DNA of 64,000 nucleotides from Gammaproteobacteria bacterium RIFOXYD12_FULL_61_37 (GTDB lineage Bacteria > Pseudomonadota > Gammaproteobacteria > Chromatiales > Chromatiaceae). The position numbers and the translations under genes were made by a program. The notes under the pieces were generated by a model. The model had not been told where the DNA came from and did no database searches. It worked only from the letters and a program-made list of their open reading frames with translations. Below are positions 60,701 through 64,000 of this stretch, one piece after another. The stretch is from positions 1-64,000 of the forward strand of contig MGZB01000010.1 of assembly GCA_001801995.1 (NCBI GenBank), read 5' to 3'. Numbering within the stretch: position 1 is the stretch's first letter; every line of letters starts with the position of its first letter.

Positions 60701-61201
60701 CTAAAATCCGGCCAGCAACCCGACCTGCTCCGTCCCCTCCACCAGGGCGCCGAGGTGGACCTGGGCATGCCCGCCCTCCTCCCCGAGGACTACCTGCCCG
60801 ATGTCCACATGCGCCTGGTCCAATACAAACGCATCGCCGGGGCCAAGGACGCCGAGGCCCTGCGCGAGCTGCAAGTGGAGATGATCGACCGCTTCGGCCT
60901 GCTCCCGCCCCCCGCCCGGACCCTCTTCGACACCACCCGCCTGCGCCTGCGCGCCCAGGCCATCGGCATCAAAAAGCTCGAAGCCCAGGCCAAGGGCGGC
61001 CGCATCCTCTTCAACGACAAGCCCAACATCGACCCGGTCCGGCTGATCCAGATGATTCAGACCCGGCCGCAACAATTCAAACTCGACGGCCCCGACAAGC
61101 TGCGCTTCTTCGCCAAGTTGGAAGAGCCGGAGAAACGGGCGGAGTATTTGGAGCGGGTGTTGGATGAGTTGGTGGGGCGGATCAGTAATCCGACATGGTA
61201 G
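57716..61201 (+). CDS. mfd: Transcription-repair coupling factor
   Basis: A 1161-residue translocase that removes RNA polymerase stalled at DNA lesions and recruits UvrA. The UvrB-like N-terminal module is present (LPVFGFPDWETLPYDAFSPL). The RNA-polymerase interaction domain follows (VVHEEHGVGRYLGLQTLTTG, then LEYANGDKLYVPVASLHLIS). The RecG-like translocase has Walker A CGDVGFGKTEVAMRAAFMAV, the DEEH box, and motif VI QLRGRVGRSHHRAYAYLL. The C-terminal D7 domain is present. Length is normal for the family. It is the last core gene before the right-hand variable region. Confidence 0.96.
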   Translation: MTDSPFSPTVPAKSGDNLQWGNLPGASSSLALAGLIRDYPGSVLVVAPDVQSAERLESELGFFLNTPDLPVFGFPDWETLPYDAFSPLPELISQRLTCLHRLAGLRRGALVAPVGTLMQRVSPRDFLDARTLVMDQGDRLDMASIRRRLGHAGYSCVSQVLAHGEFAVRGSLFDIFPMGADRPYRIDLFDNEIESIRFFDPESQRSGEKVERIRIYPAREFPTDEEAIARFRQAWRNRMEGDPQASPVYQGVSEGQLPGGVENYLPLFFEGLETLFDYLPDNFISVTFAEIRERAEAFQADLRRRHEQLRHDIRRPLLPPSALYLDVDELVARLRGQSQIEILGTEVTERRRGFADFRNHGVRPLPDLSLNPRAADPAAALRGFLASYPGRVLFIAEGPGRREQLLETLQGYDIRPPVFEGWQAFLDAKAPLGIGVAPIEQGFILEQPPLAVIPEGLLLGERVRQSRRRRKTAERDAELIIRNLTELNIGAPVVHEEHGVGRYLGLQTLTTGGTLNEFLTLEYANGDKLYVPVASLHLISRYTGVSPENAPLHRLGSGQWEKARKKAAEKAHDVAVELLDIYARREAHQGHAFPPAAEEYSAFAAAFEFEETPDQQSAIDAVLADMASPRPMDRVICGDVGFGKTEVAMRAAFMAVQGGRQVAILAPTTLLVQQHFENFSDRFADWPVRVESLSRFRTAKQQTEVLKGLAEGTIDIVVGTHKLLGSDIHFKRLGLAIIDEEHRFGVRHKERLKSLRSSLDILTLTATPIPRTLNMAMSGMRDLSIIATPPASRHPIKTFVSQWSDELIVEACRRELRRGGQIYFLHNEVDSIAAMSDRLGRLVPEARVEFAHGQMRESALEQVMRDFYHQRFNLLVSTTIIESGIDVPSANTIIIHRADKLGLAQLHQLRGRVGRSHHRAYAYLLTPPPQAMSDDARKRLEAIEALEELGAGFTLATHDLEIRGAGELLGDEQSGQIQEIGFTLYTELLERAVKALKSGQQPDLLRPLHQGAEVDLGMPALLPEDYLPDVHMRLVQYKRIAGAKDAEALRELQVEMIDRFGLLPPPARTLFDTTRLRLRAQAIGIKKLEAQAKGGRILFNDKPNIDPVRLIQMIQTRPQQFKLDGPDKLRFFAKLEEPEKRAEYLERVLDELVGRISNPTW

Positions 61202-61420
61202 GATCGAATCAGGGGATGCCGGTAAGCGATAGCGAAACGCATCGATCGTGTCGGCTTTGCCCGCGATCGGTGCGGTTCGTGCCTCGCCGCACCCTACGTC
61301 CCTTAGGGACAAGGTGAAGCAAATGGCGGCATCTGGCGCCCACAGCAGAAGCTCTGGGAGATGAGCTACGCGCAGATCGATGCACTTGGCTTACAAGAAA
61401 GAATCGTCGAGAATGGCTGA
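61202..61420 (+). other. Repeat debris and a 3' gene remnant after mfd
   Basis: Palindromic debris (GGTGCGGTTCGTGCCTCGCCGCACC at about 61269-61293) is followed by a frame that ends WRPQQKLWEMSYAQIDALGL then QERIVENG and a stop at 61420. The ending looks like a genuine protein C-terminus, but upstream it is broken by stops, so only a remnant of an unrecognised gene remains. Confidence 0.4.
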
Positions 61421-61554
61421 AACCATATACATGTAGATATCCATATCTATATGGAACCATATAGATATATATGGAAGCATCTACATATACATGGATTCAT
61501 ATAGATGTATATGGATTTATCTACATATGGATGGTTCCATATATATGTAGATGG
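61421..61554. repeat. AT-rich tandem repeat, about seven ~20-bp units
   Basis: Units such as ACCATATAGATATATATGGA, AGCATCTACATATACATGGA and TTCATATAGATGTATATGGA follow each other head to tail; most are 19-20 bp and end in ATGGA/ATGG. Many are themselves near-palindromic (CCATAT...ATATGG). The block starts right after the gene remnant and ends 35 bases before the cassette boundary. It is strikingly AT-rich compared with the surrounding chromosome. Confidence 0.85.
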
Positions 61555-61588
61555 TTTTCTGCCGCATGGGGCGGCGGATGAATACAAT

Positions 61589-61597
61589 GTTATACGC
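61589..61597 (+). other. Left boundary of a gene cassette (R'-type core site)
   Basis: GTTATACGC. It is the exact reverse complement of GCGTATAAC, the R'' box of the attC-like site at 62977-62985. In integron cassettes the first bases after the crossover (between G and TT, here 61589/61590) complement the R'' box of the same cassette, as they do here. No attI or preceding attC could be recognised upstream. Confidence 0.8.
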
Positions 61598-61610
61598 AAA
61601 AGGAACGAAC

Positions 61611-62972
61611 GTGAGAATAGTTACACCACCGTTGATTGTTGAGGAAGGAGACTCATTCACAAAAGACGCCCTAGATCGCAAGGGTTATGGTGAAGCATTG
61701 CGAAATTTAGTGGCTAGCTCTAGCGATGCTCTGGTGATCTCATTGGATGGTAAGTGGGGTGAGGGCAAGACCACGTTTGTTAAGATGTGGCAAGGACTTC
61801 TATCTGAATCAAATATCCCGAATTTATATATTGACGCGTTTGCAAATGATTATGTCGATGATGCCTTTATTACAGTAGCGAGCGCAATTACGAATTATGC
61901 AGAAAACAATATCATAAAAGACCATCGGGAAAAGTTAGCGGAACTAAAGGAAAAATCTAAGAGGGTTGGCGGTCAGTTGTTGTCTTGGTCGGCTAGGATT
62001 GGGGTAAAAGCGGCCACCCTTGGAATCATTAAAGACTCAGATATTGAGGAACTGAAAGATATAAAAGGAGACTTGTCAAAAACCGCATCGGACCTAGTCG
62101 GGGGTTTTGTAGAGGAAAGAATCGCAGCACATTCAAACGATGTTGCGCTTATTAAGTCTTTTAGAGGCTTGTTGTCTGAATTGCCATCAAAACTTCAAAA
62201 CGAAGGTGGCAAACCTCTTGTGATTATTATAGATGAGCTGGATAGGTGCAAACCTACGTTTGCTGTAGAGATCGTTGAAAAGATCAAGCATTTATTTTCG
62301 GTAGAGAATGTTGTGTTCTTGTTAGTGATGAACAAAGCACAACTAGAGGAATCAATTAAATGCGTGTACGGACAAAATATCGACGCGCATACTTACTTAC
62401 AAAAATTCGTAAATATTGAAGCGAAATTACCAAAGCATACAGGCGAACGATATACCAACGATCTAAGCAAATACACGAACAGGCTGCTTCAGTTGCATGA
62501 AATGCAAACGTGGGGCGACGATAGAAACATAGTTGATTGTACTGAGCCTCTTGCGAATCATTTCAACTTGTCGCTGCGGCAGCTAGAAAAGGTGTTTACA
62601 AATTTGGCTTTATTTTATGGGGCAAGCACGGAGAACCATTTAAGGCTTGTTCCTATTGTAGTGTTCTTGGCAATCGTCAAAGTCGTCGATCCTTCACTGT
62701 TTGATGATTTGCTTCATGGAAGGACCTCATACACGGATGTTATAGGAAAGTTGAAATTACAAAATTTTAATGAAGAAAGTAGTAGTAACAGAAAGATATA
62801 TTGGCTGATGCAATGGGTAAGATATGGTTTGTTGAGTGAAAAGGAGTTCGCTGAACTTCCAGAGGAAGATGAAATAAAGAAATTTGGACAATCTCTTTGG
62901 AAGTACAGTGTTAGCCGAGAGAGGTTGATACCAATATTTTCACAACAGCTCAGTATGTTTGTTGTCAGGTGA
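61611..62972 (+). CDS. KAP-family P-loop NTPase in a gene cassette, candidate anti-phage protein
   Basis: A 453-residue ATPase of the KAP family (named after Kidins220/ARMS and the phage-exclusion protein PifA). Walker A is SLDGKWGEGKTTF (about residues 45-57) and Walker B PLVIIIDELDRCKPTFAVEI. Between them lies a long helical insertion with a weakly hydrophobic SWSARIGVKAATLG segment that could be membrane-associated; no clear transmembrane pair is seen. I start at the GTG at 61611 because AGGA lies 7 bases upstream and the cassette boundary only 14 bases upstream; in-frame ATGs at 61578 and 61587 precede or overlap the boundary. GC content is far below the neighbours, indicating transfer. 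Confidence 0.8.
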   Translation: MRIVTPPLIVEEGDSFTKDALDRKGYGEALRNLVASSSDALVISLDGKWGEGKTTFVKMWQGLLSESNIPNLYIDAFANDYVDDAFITVASAITNYAENNIIKDHREKLAELKEKSKRVGGQLLSWSARIGVKAATLGIIKDSDIEELKDIKGDLSKTASDLVGGFVEERIAAHSNDVALIKSFRGLLSELPSKLQNEGGKPLVIIIDELDRCKPTFAVEIVEKIKHLFSVENVVFLLVMNKAQLEESIKCVYGQNIDAHTYLQKFVNIEAKLPKHTGERYTNDLSKYTNRLLQLHEMQTWGDDRNIVDCTEPLANHFNLSLRQLEKVFTNLALFYGASTENHLRLVPIVVFLAIVKVVDPSLFDDLLHGRTSYTDVIGKLKLQNFNEESSSNRKIYWLMQWVRYGLLSEKEFAELPEEDEIKKFGQSLWKYSVSRERLIPIFSQQLSMFVVR

Positions 62973-62976
62973 AAAA

Positions 62977-63042
62977 GCGTATAACAAAACCATCCAGCGG
63001 ACGCGCCAAAGGCGCGCGCCGCTGATGGTTAGCGTTAGCTGC
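62977..63042 (+). other. attC-like integron recombination site after the KAP gene
   Basis: R'' box GCGTATAAC (62977-62985) and R' box GTTAGCT (63034-63040) enclose a hairpin: AACCATC (62988-62994) pairs with GATGGTT (63024-63030), AGCGG (62996-63000) pairs with CCGCT (63019-63023), and CGCGCC pairs with GGCGCG around AAA. The C at 62995 is unpaired, giving the extrahelical G on the folded bottom strand that directs integrase. It starts four bases after the KAP stop. Its length and layout are those of a real attC site. Confidence 0.8.
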
Positions 63043-63043
63043 T

Positions 63044-63126
63044 ATGACTGTCACCGACTTTACCGATTTAACAATTGCCGAACTGCTCGCAACCCACAGT
63101 GCGGTGCTGAATGAGTTGCGCCGTCG
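63044..63126 (+). pseudogene. Truncated second cassette gene (start of a DUF6998-like protein)
   Basis: Only nine bases past the crossover point an ATG opens MTVTDFTDLTIAELLATHSA then VLNELRRR, resembling the start of DUF6998-type proteins often found in cassettes and islands. The frame is cut at 63126 exactly where an arm of the dispersed palindrome begins. Only about 27 codons remain. Confidence 0.6.
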
Positions 63127-63156
63127 AATTACGGTGACAGTTTACTAAATAAACTT
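63126..63156. repeat. Left-arm half copy of the dispersed palindrome
   Basis: GAATTACGGTGACAGTTTAC then TAAATAAACTT. Matches the left arm of the palindrome at 22541 with a few changes. It interrupts the second cassette gene. Between it and the next copy (63157-63272) I see no gene. Confidence 0.8.
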
Positions 63157-63272
63157 AATATATTTGCTGCATTGCGGAAGCTGTATATTTCACGTTTTGG
63201 CACCTTGAGCGCACCGTGGTCACGATTGACAATATGTAGCCGCATGGCTACAGTGATTCCTTGATGAAGTTC

Positions 63273-63340
63273 GGAATTACGGTGACACTTTACTAAATAC
63301 ACTTGATAAATTGTATTTAGTAAAGTGTCACCGTAATTCC
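63273..63340. repeat. Complete dispersed palindrome with ~30-bp arms
   Basis: Left arm GGAATTACGGTGACACTTTA ...CACT (63273-63303), loop TGATAA, right arm ending GTGTCACCGTAATTCC (63310-63340), with one mismatch between arms. Nearly identical to the copy at 22541-22602 more than 40 kb away. Confidence 0.9.
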
Positions 63341-63389
63341 GTCCAACCCGGCAGTCGAGCGGACCTGTGCGAAAAGCCGCGCAATCATC

Positions 63390-63545
63390 TCAAGTCCCTG
63401 GCGGATCATTTACCGTATTGAAGGGGCGAGAGTGGTTGTACTGGCTGTATTGGATAGCCGGCGAGACTTGCGCGGGATGCGGCAAATAGCGACAGCGATG
63501 TGGATATCCTGGTGGCCCGCGACGGGATGGCTAGTCAGGGAACGC
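63390..63545 (+). pseudogene. Remnants of a RelE/ParE toxin and a minimal nucleotidyltransferase
   Basis: One frame reads PWRIIYRIEGARVVVLAVLD then SRRDLRG, the C-terminal core of RelE/ParE toxins. It is followed by a frame ARDAANSDSDVDILVARDG, which carries the DSDVDIL metal motif of MNT-type nucleotidyltransferases. Neither has a start or full domain. They look like leftovers of toxin-antitoxin type genes from a variable region. Confidence 0.5.
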
Positions 63546-63561
63546 ACCACAGATAACTCTG

Positions 63562-63700
63562 TTTAACCGCGAAGGACGCAAAGAACGCTAAGGAAAACGA
63601 TCCGATGCGTTTGTCCATGCTCACACCCTCCTGGTCAGGAACCAAACCTCGACAAGCCAATGAAATCCATTGCGTTCCTTCGCGTCCTTTGCGGTAAATT
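63562..63700. repeat. Dispersed ~129-139-bp element, copy D
   Basis: Left end TTTAACCGCGAAGGACGCAA, right end CTTCGCGTCCTTTGCGGTAA. Same ends and length class as the copies at 13191, 45704 and 49916. It lies 50 bases upstream of the sigma factor gene. Confidence 0.75.
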
Positions 63701-63750
63701 CACCTCTGAACCTTTTCCCCCGATAACGCGACAAATCCACAGAAACACCC

Positions 63751-64000
63751 ATGGCGGCGACCGCACCACTGGAACAACCCGTCGATGACCGGGCGCTGCT
63801 GCGCCGCATCGCGGCGGGCGACCGTTCCGCCATGCCGGTGTTGTTCAGGCATCACTACCCTCGCATCCTCCGCTTTATCCTGCGGATGACCGGCGACCGG
63901 GTGACGGCGGAGGATTTGGCCAATGAGGTCTTTCTGGAGATTTGGCGTGGCGCGGGCCGGTTCGAGGGCCGCTCGGCGGTTTCGACCTGGATGCTCTCCA
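63751..64000 (+). CDS. ECF-type RNA polymerase sigma factor (partial, runs off the window)
   Basis: The 83 visible residues start MAATAPLEQPVDDRALLRRI and contain LFRHHYPRILRFILRMTGDR and TAEDLANEVFLEIWRGAGRF, the sigma-70 region 2 of ECF factors, including the helix that binds the -10 element. The region then reads RSAVSTWMLS, as expected before region 2.4. The C-terminal region 4 and any anti-sigma factor lie outside the window. Confidence 0.88.
   Translation, partial: MAATAPLEQPVDDRALLRRIAAGDRSAMPVLFRHHYPRILRFILRMTGDRVTAEDLANEVFLEIWRGAGRFEGRSAVSTWMLS

Noticed and set aside
61421-61554. CRISPR array
   Set aside because: Units of about 20 bp are contiguous with no unique spacers, and no cas gene is present; it is a tandem repeat.

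Overview
The window is a GC-rich bacterial chromosome segment. Gene content and order (nudB - aspS - DUF502 - fmdB, prmB, ccmABCDE, large-type purL, mfd, hemN) point to a gammaproteobacterium, probably an environmental respiratory lineage of the Chromatiales/Thiotrichales/Methylococcales kind. The sequence alone does not fix the genus.

Left end (1-9.1 kb): a type I Zorya anti-phage operon, zorABCD, sits in a decayed integrative element. The element ends at a 43-bp copy of the 3' half of tRNA-Glu(UUC) at 8997-9039, next to a truncated phage-type integrase and small island genes. ZorA, as preserved here, lacks the first membrane helix expected of the family.

9.1-17.3 kb: an EamA transporter, then a leftward metal-efflux operon (secreted Cys/His-rich protein, small periplasmic protein, TolC-type outer-membrane factor, adaptor, CusA/CzcA-type RND pump). 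A thioredoxin-like gene remnant lies upstream.

17.3-22.5 kb: many very small genes (DUF3309, DUF3096, CsbD, lmo0937-type, glycine-zipper lipoprotein, PRC-barrel) around a Crp/Fnr regulator, which looks like an envelope/stress locus.

22.7-31.8 kb: a 1154-residue protein that is probably a PPi-type PEP carboxykinase, overlapping an mltB-type transglycosylase; tRNA-Ser(UGA); nudB; a hicAB toxin-antitoxin pair inserted before aspS; then DUF502 and fmdB genes.

32-44.3 kb: acuI-type oxidoreductase; a solute-binding lipoprotein paired with a large hybrid histidine kinase; a higBA-type module whose toxin is broken by an ~83-bp palindromic insertion; aldolase/dehydrogenase; phosphoglucomutase; an AT-richer methyltransferase; a GalT-like protein.

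44.3-61.2 kb: hemN, prmB, an adaptor plus ABC ATPase without a permease, a dihaem cytochrome c, purL, ccmABCDE and mfd.

Right end (61.2-64 kb): a low-GC KAP P-loop NTPase lies in what looks like a complete integron gene cassette. The 9-bp boundary at 61589-61597 is the exact reverse complement of the R'' box of the attC-like site downstream (62977-63042), and that site has an extrahelical base. A truncated second cassette, toxin and nucleotidyltransferase remnants, and a partial ECF sigma factor follow.

Several dispersed repeat families run through the window: a palindrome with 28-bp arms (two full and three half copies), a ~129-139-bp element with conserved GCAAAG-rich ends (four copies), and a 161-bp MITE-like element.
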